NCBI RefSeq assembly: GCF_001746365.1
Contig: NZ_MJAJ01000067.1
Span: forward strand, 10,480-69,199
Source of the DNA: Streptomyces sp. LUP30
GTDB taxonomy: Bacteria > Actinomycetota > Actinomycetes > Streptomycetales > Streptomycetaceae
Direction of reading: 5' to 3'
DNA length: 58,720 bases
Shown: positions 18,401 through 30,400 of the stretch, in pieces
How the letters are laid out: the number at the start of each line of letters is the position of its first letter
How positions within the stretch are numbered: the stretch's first letter is position 1
Notes under the pieces: generated by a model
The model's input: the letters and a program-made list of their open reading frames with translations, nothing else
Databases searched by the model: none
Told to the model about the DNA's origin: nothing
Translations under genes and position numbers: made by a program

Positions 18401-21400
18401 AAGGCCGTGGCCGCCGACCACCTCGACGAGCTGACCCGTGACGGCTCCCTGTCGGCCTTCGTGACGTTCTCCTCGATCGCCGGCGTCTGGGGGAGCGGTG
18501 GGCAGGCCGCGTACGCCGCAGCCAACGCCCACCTGGACGCGCTGGTCGAACGCCGTCGCGCCCGCGGCCTGGCCGGAACCTCCGTGGCCTGGGGGCCGTG
18601 GGGCGACACCGGCATGGCCGCCGACGAGGAGACGGCGAGGCTGCTGATCCGCAGGGGACTGCGGCCGCTCGCTCCCGCTGCCGCGCTGACCGCCCTCGAG
18701 CGCGCACTGGCCGGCGGGGACACGACCGTGGTCGTGGCCGACGTGGACTGGGAGCGGTTCCTGGCCGCCTTCACCACCGGCCGCCCCAGCCCCCTGCTCG
18801 CCGTGCCTGCCGACACGTCCGCGGGACCGGCCGCGGCCGGGGCCGTCACGGCGGCGGGCAGCACGCTGCGCGAGCGTCTCGCGCCGCTCACCGCGGAAGA
18901 GCGCGAGGCCGGCCTGCTCGACCTGGTGTGCCGTCGTGCCGCCGCCGCGCTCGGCCACGCCGACCCCGGCGCGGTCACCGTGGGACGGGCCTTCCGCGAC
19001 ATGGGCTTCGACTCGCTGACCGCGGTCGAACTGCGCAACGACCTCACCGCCGAGACCGGCGTCCCGCTGCCGACCACGCTGGTCTTCGACCATCCCACCC
19101 CGCTCGCCGTCGCCGAGCACCTCCGCGACGTGCTGTTCGGGACCGTGGAGGTCCGGCACGAGACGACGGCACGGGCCGCCGACACCGACCCCGTGGTCAT
19201 CGTCGGCATGGGCTGCCGTCTGCCCGGTGGCATCGACGGCCCCGACCAGCTGTGGGAGCTGCTGGCCGCAGGCGGCGACACCGTCGGCGGGTTCCCTGAG
19301 GACCGCGGCTGGGACCTGACGTCCCTGCTCGAGGTCAGCGACACACGTTCCGGCGGCTTCCTGAACCGGGCCTCCGCCTTCGACGCCGCGTTCTTCGGCA
19401 TCAGCCCCCGCGAGGCTCAGGCGCTCGACCCGCAGCAGCGGCTGGTGCTGGAAACCTCCTGGGAGGCGCTGGAGTTCGCCGGCATCGACGCCACCGCTCT
19501 GAAGGGCTCGCGCACCGGCGTCTTCGTCGGCGCCGGCAGTTCCGGCTACGCCACCGGTCTGACGGAAATCCCCGAGGGCCTCGGCGGACATCTGCTGACC
19601 GGCCAGGCGGGCAGCGTCGTCTCAGGCCGCATCGCCTACTCCCTCGGACTCGAGGGCCCGGCCGTCACGGTCGACACCGCCTGCTCCTCCTCGCTGGTCG
19701 CACTGCATCTGGCCGCACAGTCGCTGCGGTCCGGCGAGAGCGATCTGGCCCTCGCCGGGGGCGTGACGGTCATGGCCGACCCCGGGGCCTTCGTCGAGTT
19801 CAGCCTTCAGGGCGGACTGGCCCCGGACGGCCGGTGCAAGGCGTTCTCCGAGGAGGCCGACGGCACCGGCTGGGCCGAGGGCGTCGGCATCCTCGTCGTG
19901 GAGCGGCTGTCCGACGCCCGGCGCAACGGCCACCGTGTGCTGGCCGTCGTGGAAGGGACCGCCGTCAACCAGGACGGCGCGTCCAACGGTCTGACCGCCC
20001 CCAACGGGCCGTCGCAGCAGCGGGTCATCCGGCAGGCGCTGGCCTCGGCGGGGCTGTCCCCGCAGGACGTGGACGCCGTGGAGGCGCACGGCACCGGAAC
20101 CACCCTCGGCGACCCCATCGAGGCCCAGGCGCTCATCGCGGCCTACGGACAGGACCGCGACGAGGACCGGCCGCTGTGGCTCGGCTCCGTCAAGTCCAAC
20201 CTGGGCCACACCCAGGCCGCGGCCGGAGCCGTCGGCGTCATCAAGATGGTCCTCGCCCTGCGCAACGGGATGCTGCCGACCACCCTGCACGCCGGCCGCC
20301 CCTCCTCCCGCGTCGACTGGAACACCGGTCGGGTCCGCCTCCTGGACGAGGCCGTGGCCTGGCACCCCGGTGACCGTACCCGCCGCGCCGGCGTCTCCGC
20401 GTTCGGCGTCTCCGGCACCAACGCACACGTCATCCTCGCCGAACCGGCCGCCGTCGGGCACGAGCCGGGCGCTCCCCGCGCCGACGGCACGGACCGCGAG
20501 GGGACCGCGCTGCCGTGGCTGCTGGCGGCGCGCAGCGCACCCGCCCTGCGCGACCAGGCGAGCCGGCTCCTCGCCCACCTGGAACAGCGCCCGCTTCTGG
20601 ACGCCGCCGACGTCGCGCACTCGCTTGCCCTCACACGTGCGCCGCTCGAACACCGAGCCGTCGTCACCGGCTCCGACCGTGCCGCACTGCTGGCCGGACT
20701 CCGTGCGCTCGCCTCGGGAGAGACGAACCCCGCCGTGGTCACCGGGGACACCCTGAGCGGGGGCGGCACCGCGTTCCTGTTCGCCGGACAGGGCACCCAG
20801 CGCCCGGGGATGGGCCGCGGACTGCACGACGCGTTCCCCGTGTACGCCGACGCCTTCGACACCGTCTGCGGGCACTTCGACGGGCTCCTCGCACGGCCTC
20901 TGGCCGAGGTGGTGCACGAGGGCGACGCGGACACTCTGAACCGCACCGAGTACGCCCAGCCCGCCCTGTTCGCCGTGGAGGTCGCCCTCTTCCGCCTCCT
21001 GGAGTCGTTCGGGGCGCGGCCCACCCACCTGATCGGCCACTCCGTGGGCGAGATCGCCGCCGCCCACGTCGCCGGGGTGTTCAGCCTGCCCGACGCCTGC
21101 CGCCTGGTCGCCGCCCGGGGCCGGCTGATGCAGGCGCTGCCCGAGGGCGGCGCGATGATCGCCCTCCAGGCGTCCGAGGACGAGGTGCTGCCGCTGCTCG
21201 CCGGGTGTGAGGAGGCCATCGGGGTCGCGGCCGTCAACGGACCCCGGTCCGTGGTCGTCTCCGGCGACGAGGACGCCGTTCTCGCCGTCGCCGCCCACTT
21301 CGCGGAGCAGGGCCGCAAGACCACCCGGCTGCGGGTCGCTCACGCCTTCCACTCGCCGCGCATGCAGCCGATGCTCGACGACTTCCGGGCCGTGGCGGAC

Positions 21401-24400
21401 ACCGTCGCGTACACCGAGCCCCACGTCCCCGTCGTCTCCGACCTCACCGGCCGCGTCGCCGGACCCGGCCTGCTGACGGACGCCGCGTACTGGGTGCGGC
21501 ACGTGCGGCACGCCGTACGGTTCGCCGACGCGGTCGCCGCCCTGGAGGAGCAAGGCGTCGTCCGCCTCGTCGAACTCGGCCCCGACACCACCCTGACCGC
21601 CCTGGCCCAGGGGGCCTGGCAGGGCAGCGCGCCGCTCGCCGTGCCCACGCTGCGCGACGACCGCGACGAAGCGGAGACGTTCCTGACCGCGGTCGGCGCC
21701 CTGCACACCCACGGCGCACCCGTCGACCGGCGCGCCGTGCTCGACGCCACCGCGCCCGGCGCCCGCCCGGTGGAACTGCCCACCTACGCCTTCCAGCACC
21801 GGCCGTACTGGATCGAGGCGGGGGCTGCCGGGGGAGACCCGGCCGCCGCCGGACTCATTCCCGCCGACCACCCCCTGCTCGGCGCGGTCGTCCCGTCCGC
21901 CGTCGACGACTCCCTGCTGTTCACCGGCCGCCTCGGCACCCGAGCCGCGAGCTGGCTCGCCGCACACCGCATCGGCGGCACAGCCGTCGTCCCGAGCACC
22001 GCCTTCCTCGAGCTCGCCCTCGCCGTCGGCGCCCACGCGGGCTGCCCGCAGGTTCGGGAACTGGTCCTGGAACGCCCGCTGTCACTGCCCGAGCACGACG
22101 CCGTCGCCCTGCAGATCCGCGTGGAGTCGCCCGACGCCCGTGGTGATCGTGCCTTCGCCGTCCACGCACGCCCGGCCGCCGACACCGGCGCCGCGTGGAG
22201 CCGGCACGCCGCCGGTGTCCTCACGGCGCAGACCGAACCGGCCCCGGACCTTGACCTGACGGCATGGCCGCCGCCCGGCGCCGAGGAACTGGACACCGAC
22301 GGGCTGTACACGCGGCTGCGGGAGGCAGGTCTCGACTACGGGCCCGTCTTCCAGGGCCTGTCGGCGGCCTGGCGGGACCGGACCGCCGTGTACGCCGAGG
22401 TCGCGCTCCCCGAGTCCGCCACGGCCGACGCCGGCCGCCACGACCTGCACCCGGCCCTGCTCGACGCCGCCCTGCACCCGTTGGGCCTCGGGACGTTCGA
22501 CGGCCTGGGCGAGGGACGCATGCTGTTCTCCGCGGGCGCGGTCCAACTGTTCGCCACCGGCGCGACGACGCTGCGCGTCCGCCTGGAGCGCACTGGAGCG
22601 GACACGCTGTCCCTCACCGCCGCCGACGCGGTCGGCGACCCCGTCCTCACCGTCGGGTCGCTGCTGCTGCGGCCGGTGCCCGGGGCGCCCACGACCTCCG
22701 CGGCCACCGCCCGCCCGGACACCGTGCCCCTCCCGGAACCGGGCCGCCGCCGGACCGCCGCCCGTACCCAGCCCCCCGGCAGCCTCCTCGAACGGCTGGC
22801 CGGCCGGCCCGCCGCGGAACGCGAGCGCGCACTCCTCGCCACCGTACGGGACCGGGTCGCCGCCGTGCTCGGCCACAGCGGTCCCGACGAGGTCGAGCCC
22901 GCCAGGCCCTTCACCGACCTCGGCCTCACCTCTCTCACCGCGGTCGAACTGCGCAACGGACTCAGCGCGGCCCTCGGCGTCACCCTGCCCGCCACCCTCG
23001 TCTTCGACCACCCGACGCCGGCCGTCCTCGCCCGGCACCTCGCCGACGACCTGTTCGGCGCCGTCGTCACCGGCGTGCCCGCCCGCGTCCGCCGTGCCGT
23101 CGACGACGATCCCATCGCGGTCGTCGGCATGGCCTGCCGCTACCCCGGCGGCATCGCCGGGCCCGAGGACCTGTGGGACCTGGTGCGCGCCGGAGTGGAC
23201 GGCATCTCGCCCCTGCCCACCGACCGCAACTGGAGTCCCGAGCGGCTCTACCACCCCGACCCCGACCACCCGGGCACGGTCTACACCCGGGAAGGCGGGT
23301 TCCTCCACGACGCGAGCAGCTTCGACCCGGCGTTCTTCGCGATCAGTCCGCGCGAGGCCCTCGCCATGGACCCCCAGCAGCGTCTGCTCCTCGAAGTGTC
23401 CTGGGAGGCACTGGAGCGGGCCGGCGTCGACCCCGTCGCCGCCCGCGGCTCCGACACCGGTGTCTTCGCCGGCGTCACCTACCAGGACTACGTGACGATC
23501 CTCGCCGCCTCCGACGACAACTTCGAGGGCTACGTGGGCACCGGCAACTCGCCCAGCGTGCTGTCCGGCCGCATCTCCTACGCCCTCGGTCTGGAAGGCC
23601 CGGCCGTCTCCGTCGACACCGCCTGCTCCTCCTCCCTGGTCGCCCTGCACCTGGCCGCGCAGTCGCTGCGCCAGGGAGAGTGCGAACTCGCCCTGGCCGG
23701 CGGTGTCACCGTGATGTCGACGCCGGGCTCGCTCATCGAGTTCAGCCGCCAGCGCGCCCTCGCGGAGGACGGCCGCTGCAAGCCGTTCTCCGCGGACGCC
23801 GACGGCGCGAGCTGGGCCGAGGGCGTCGGCATGATCGTCCTGGAACGCCTCTCCGACGCGCGCCGCAACGGTCACCAGGTGCTCGCCGTCGTCAGCGGCT
23901 CCGCCCTCAACCAGGACGGCGCGTCCAACGGTCTGACCGCCCCCAACGGGCCGTCGCAGCAGCGGGTCATCCGGCAGGCGCTGGCCTCGGCGGGGCTGTC
24001 CCCGCAGGACGTGGACGCCGTGGAGGCGCACGGCACCGGAACCACCCTCGGCGACCCCATCGAGGCCCAGGCGCTCATCGCGGCCTACGGACAGGACCGC
24101 GACGAGGACCGGCCGCTGTGGCTCGGCTCGTTGAAGTCCAACATCGGGCACAGCCAGGCCGCCGCGGGCGTCGGCGGCGTCATCAAGATGGTCATGGCGC
24201 TGCGCGAAGGGATCCTGCCGCGGACCCTGTACGCGGACGACCCGACCCCGCACGTCGACTGGAGCGCGGGCCGGGTCCGGCTGCTGAGCGAGGAACAGCC
24301 CTGGCCCGTCACCGGCCGCGCCCGCCGCGCCGGGGTGTCCTCCTTCGGCATGAGCGGCACCAACGCGCACGTCATCGTCGAGCAGGCACCCGACGCGCCG

Positions 24401-27400
24401 GAGCTGCCCGCCGAACGCGCCGCGCTGCCCGCCGTCCCCGTGCTGCTCTCCGCCCGCACGCCCGCCGCGCTGCGCGCCCAGGCCGTCCGGCTGCGCGCCC
24501 ACCTGCGCGCCCGGCCCGGCACGTCGCTCACCGACCTCGGCTACACCCTCGCCGTCGGACGCGCCTCCTTCGCCCACCGCGCCGCCGTCCTGGCCGACGA
24601 CGCGGACGGGCTCGACGAGACGCTCGCCGCACTCGCCGCCGACGGACCGCTCACCGCGCCCGCAGTGGTCGGCGCGGCCGTCCCCGGAGGCGACGAACCC
24701 GTTCTGGTCTTTCCGGGACAGGGCGCCCAGTGGGTCGGCATGGCCCGCGAACTCCTCCACGAGTCAACGGTGTTCGCCGAATGGATCGACCGCCTCGAGC
24801 AGGCGCTCGCCCCGCACGTCGACTGGTCCCTGACGGCGGTACTGCGCGGCGACGAGGACAGCGCCGACCTCGGTCGCGTCGACGTCGTCCAGCCCGCCCT
24901 GTGGGCCGTCATGGTGGCGACCGCCGCCCTGTGGCGAGCCCACGGCGTCCGTCCGGCCGCCGTCGTCGGACACTCCCAGGGCGAGATCGCGGCCGCGTGC
25001 GTCGCCGGCGCCCTGAGTCTGGAGGACGGCGCCCGCGTCGTCGCCCTGCGCAGCCGGGCCATCACCGGCATCGCCGGCACAGGCGGCATGATGTCCGTGC
25101 CGCTGTCGGCCGACGACACCCGCGCCCGCATGGCGCCGTGGGCCGACCGGCTCGCCGTCGCGGCCGTCAACGGCCCCGCGTCCGTCGTCGTCTCCGGCGA
25201 GGCCGGCGCCCTGGACGAACTGCACGCCGCCCTCACCGGCGACGGCATCCGGGCCCGCAAGGTCAACGTGGACTACGGGTCGCACTCCGCACAGGTCGAG
25301 GCGATCCGGGACACCGTCCTCGCCGACCTGGACGGCATCACGCCGCGGGAGGCGGACATCCCCTTCCGCTCCTCCCTCACCGGCGACTGGTTCGACACCA
25401 CCGGGCTGACCGCCGACTACTGGTACGCCAACCTGCGCGAGACCGTCCGCTTCGAGGAGGCCGTACGCGGCCTGATCGCCGCCGGACACCGCACCTTCGT
25501 CGAGGTCGGACCGCATCCCGTGCTCGCGGTCGGACTGCGTGACACCCTCGACGCGGCCGGAGCGGACGGCGCCGTCCTCGGTTCCCTGCGACGCGACCGC
25601 GGCGACCTCAGGCAGTTCCTCGGCGCGCTCGCCGAGGCCCACGTGCACGGCGTCGGCATCGACTTCGAAGCCCTCTTCGCCGGCACCGGCGCCACCCGCA
25701 CCGACCTGCCCACCTACCCGTTCGAGCACCGGCGTTACTGGCCGACCCTGCGGGAGGCGGTCGCCGCCGACCTCGCCGCCGACGGCGGGCTCACGGCCGA
25801 CTCCGTCGAGGCCCGCTTCTGGCAGACCGTGGAGCAGGAGGACCTGGAGAGCCTGACCGACGCTCTCGACCTGCCCGCCGACGCCCCGCTCAGCACCGTG
25901 CTGCCCGCGCTGGGCAACTGGCGGCGCGCCCGCCGGGCACTGGCCGCCACCGACGCCCTGCGCTACCGCGTCGCCTTCACGCCGCTCGACCCGGGCCCGG
26001 CCACCCTCACCGGAACCTGGCTGCTGCTCGCCCCCGCCGACGCCGCCGGCCACACCGCGGTCGCCGACGCGGTCGCCGACGCGCTGGCCGCGGGCGGCGC
26101 CCGCACGGTCCGGCGTATCGTCCTGCCGGACGGAGGCGCCGACCGGGCCACGCTCGCGGGCCTCCTCACCGCCGACGAGGACACGGGACGCGTCGACGGC
26201 CTGCTCTCCCTGCTCGCACTCGACACCCGCGACCACCCCGCCCACCCGGCCGTCCCGGTCGGCCTCGCCTCGACGCTCGCCCTGGTGCAGGCACTGGGCG
26301 ACCTCGGCGTCGACGCACCCCTGTGGTGCGCGACCCGCGGCGCCGTCGCGGTGGGCGCGGCCGATTCCGCGCCGGACGCCGCCCAGGCCCTCGTCTGGGG
26401 CTTCGGCCGGGTCGCCGCCATGGAGCACGCCGAGCGCTGGGGCGGCCTGATCGATCTGCCCGCCGACCTCGACGCCCGCTCCGCCACCCGCCTGACCGCC
26501 GTCCTCGCCGCCCCCGGCCAGGAGGACCAGATCGCGCTGCGCGCCACGGGCGCCCACGGCCGGCGGCTGGTCCACGCCCCGGCCGCGGACGTCCTCGCCG
26601 AACCCTGGCAGCCCCGCGGAACCGTCCTGGTCACCGGGGGCACGGGAGCCCTGGGCGGCCACGTCGCCCGGTGGCTCGCCGACCGCGGCGCGACCCGTCT
26701 CGTACTGGCCGGCCGCCGCGGCGCCGACGCGCCGGGCGCCGCCGACCTGCGGGACGAACTCACCGCCCGTGGAGTCGACGTCACCCTCGCGGCCTGCGAC
26801 GTGTCCGACCGGACCGCCCTCGCCGGCCTGCTCGCCGCGATCCCCGCGGACCTGCCGCTGGACGCGGTGTTCCACGTCGCCGGCGCCCTCGACGACGGTG
26901 TGATCGAATCGCTCGACGCCGACCGCATGGAGCCGGTCCTGCGCGGCAAGGCCGTCGCCGCACGGGCCCTGCACGAACTCACCAGCGATCTCGACCTCTC
27001 CGCCTTCGTCATGTTCTCCTCCACCGCGGGCGTCCTGGGCGGCGCGGGACTCGGCAACTACGCTCCCGGCAACGCGTATCTCGACGCCCTCGCCGCCGAA
27101 CGCCGAGCCGCCGGGCTTCCCGCCACGGCCGTCTCCTGGGGCCTGTGGGCCGAGGGCGGCATGGTGGGAGACGCCGCCGGCGACCGCATGCGCCGTTACG
27201 GAGTGCACCCCATGGACACCGCCGAGGCCTGCGAGGCCCTCGGCCGTGCCCTCGACCTCGGCGACACCCACGTCGTCGTCACCGACCTGCGCTGGGACAC
27301 CTACGCGCTGTCCTTCACCGCCCCGCGGCCGACCCGCCTCCTCGACGAACTGCCCGCCGCACGCCGGGCGTTGCAGGCCGCCCCGCAGGACGCGACGGCT

Positions 27401-30400
27401 GATGCCGAGGTGTCGTCGCTCCACGCCCACCTGACGGCCCTGCCCGACTACGAACGGCCCGGCGCCGCCCTGGAGATCGTGCGCGGACACGTCGCGAGCG
27501 TCCTCGGATACCCCTCGGCCGACGCCGTCGAACCCGAACGTCCCTTCACCGACCTCGGCATCGACTCGCTCAGCGCCATAGAACTGCGCAACGGCATGAA
27601 CCGCGTCACCGGCCTGCGCCTGCCGAGCACCCTCGTCTTCGACCATCCCGACTGCCGGGCGCTGGCCGACTTCCTGCTCACCCAGGTCGCCGGCGACACC
27701 GCACCCGCCGCGCCGGACGAAGCCCGGCGCCGCACCGTGGCCGACGACGACCCGATCGCCGTCGTCGCCATGGGCTGCCGGTTCCCCGGCGGCATCAGCA
27801 CCCCCGACCAGCTGTGGCGGATGCTCCTGGACGGTGAGGAGGGCCTCGTTCCCTTCCCCGAGGACCGCGGCTGGGACCTCGACGCCCTCTACGACCCCGA
27901 GCCCGGGAAGGCCGGCGCCGTCTACACCCGGACCGGCGGATTCCTCAGCGACGCGGGCGGATTCGACCCGGCGTTCTTCAACATCTCGCCGCGCGAGGCC
28001 GTGGCGATGGACCCGCAACAGCGGCTCCTGCTGGAAATGGCGTGGGAGACGTTCGAGCGGGCGGGGATCGATCCGCGGTCGCTGCGCGGCAGCCGGACCG
28101 GTGTGTTCGCCGGCACCAACGGCCAGGACTACACCGGAATGCTCGCCGCCTCCGGCGAGGACTTCGAGGGCTACATGCTCACCGGCAACGCTGCCAGCGT
28201 CGTCTCCGGCCGGCTGTCCTACACCTTCGGGCTGGAAGGCCCGGCGGTCACCGTCGACACCGCCTGCTCCGCCTCCCTCGTCGCCCTGCACCTCGCCGCG
28301 CAGTCCCTGCGCAACGGCGAATGCGACCTCGCCCTCGCCGGCGGCGTCACGGTCATGGCCTCGCCCGGTCTGTTCGTGGACTTCAGTCGTCAGCAGGGGT
28401 TGGCGGTGGACGGTCGGTGCAAGGCGTTCGCGGAGGCGGCGGACGGGACGGGGTTTTCTGAGGGTGGTGGTCTGTTGTTGGTGGAGCGGTTGTCGGATGC
28501 GCGTCGGCTGGGGCATCCGGTGTTGGCGGTGGTGCGGGGTTCGGCGGTGAACCAGGACGGTGCGTCGAACGGGTTGAGTGCGCCGAATGGTCCGTCGCAG
28601 CAGCGGGTGATCCGGGCTGCGTTGGCGGATGCGGGTGTGTCGGCGGTGGATGTGGATGTGGTGGAGGCGCATGGTACGGGGACGCGGTTGGGTGATCCGA
28701 TCGAGGCGCAGGCGTTGTTGGCGACCTATGGTCAGGGGCGTTCGGTGGATCGGCCGTTGTGGTTGGGGTCGGTGAAGTCGAATGTGGGTCATACGCAGGC
28801 GGGTGCCGGTGTGGCGGGTGTGATGAAGATGGTGTTGGCGATGCGGTCGGGTGTGGTGCCGGCGACGTTGCATGTGGATGAGCCGTCGTCGCATGTGGAC
28901 TGGGCGGCGGGTGCGGTGGAGTTGGTGACGCGGGCGCGGGTCTGGGAGGTGCAGGCCGGGCGTCCGCGGCGTGCGGGTGTGTCGTCGTTCGGTATCAGCG
29001 GCACCAATGCGCACGTCATCCTGGAAGGCGTCGCCGACGAGCCGCACGACGAAGGCGCAGCCGACGGACCGCGCGACACGTCCGACGCCGACGGCACGCA
29101 CACCCCGCCCACCCCCTGGGTCCTCACCGCACGCAGCCGTGACGCCCTGCGCGCCCAGGCCGCCCGACTCCTCGAGCACCTGCAGGAGTCGCCCGACACG
29201 ACCGTCGCCGACATCGGCCTGTCACTGGCCGCGACCCGCACCGCCTTCGAACACCGCGCCGTCGTCCTCGGCGCCGACCGGGCGGCGCTGACCGACGGAC
29301 TGCGGCTGATCGCCTCCGGCGAGAGCGGACCGCACGCGGTCACCGGCGTCCGCCGCGGTGAGGGCAAGACCGCCTTCCTCTTCTCCGGGCAGGGCGCCCA
29401 GCGCCCGGGCATGGGACGCGGACTCTACGAAGCGTTCCCGGTCTACGCGGCCGCCTTCGACGCCGTCTGCGCCCATCTCGGCGAAGAACTGCGCGACCTC
29501 GTCCTCGGCGGCGAAGCCGAGCAGCTGAACCGCACCGAGTGGGCCCAGCCCGCCCTGTTCGCCGTCGAAGTGGCCCTGTACCGCCTGCTGGAGTCGTGGG
29601 GCGTCCGCCCCGACCACGTCGCCGGCCACTCCGTCGGCGAGATCGCCGCGGCCCATGTCGCCGGAGTCTTCTCCCTCCAGGACGCCTGCGCCCTGGTCGC
29701 CGCCCGCGGCCGGCTCATGCAGGAACTCCCCTCAGGGGGCGCGATGTTCGCGCTCGAAGCCACCGAGGAAGAGGTACTGCCTCTGCTGAAGGGGCACGGC
29801 GACGCGGGCATCGCCGCGGTGAACGGCCCGCGCTCGGTGGTCGTCTCCGGCGCCGAGGACTCGGTCACCGGCATCGCCGCGCGCCTCGCCGCCGACGGGC
29901 GACGCACCACCCGGCTGCGGGTCAGCCACGCCTTCCACTCCCCGCTCATGGAGCCGATGCTCGACGCGTTCCGCGAGGTCGCCGCGAGCATCGCCTACGA
30001 GGCGCCCCGGATGGCGGTGGTCTCCAACGTCACCGGCGGCGCCGCCGGCGGCGAACTCCAGGACCCCGAGTACTGGGTGCGCCACGTGCGGGAGGCCGTC
30101 CGCTTCGCCGACGGCGTCCGCCGGCTCGCCGAGCACGGTGTCGACCGGTTCCTGGAGGTCGGTCCCGACGGCACTCTCACCGCGATGGCGCAGAGCTGCC
30201 TGCCGGACGCCGAAGGCGCCCTCCTCGTGCCGTCGTTGCGCAAGGACCGTGCCGAGCGCGAGACGCTGCTCGACGCCGTCGCCCAGGCCTTCGCGCACGG
30301 CCTGCCGGTGGACTGGCCGCGACTGTTCGACGGCACCGCCGCCCGCACCGTACAGCTGCCCACGTACCCCTTCCAGCGCCGCCGTTTCTGGCCGAGGCCG

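Larger units (their letters stand above)
14505..19140 (+). other. PKS module B2: KS (disrupted)-AT(malonyl)-KR-ACP
   Basis: The KS is complete only if one 140-bp copy is removed (Cys 15033; HGTGT just before 15600). The AT has GHSVGE (Ser 16538) and HAFH (16838-16849), so malonyl. The KR has TGGTGALG, LDD at 18341-18349 (B-type) and also a Trp at 18488 eight residues before the catalytic Tyr 18512, which is the A-type mark, so its stereochemistry cannot be called. The ACP has GFDSL. Confidence 0.85.
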
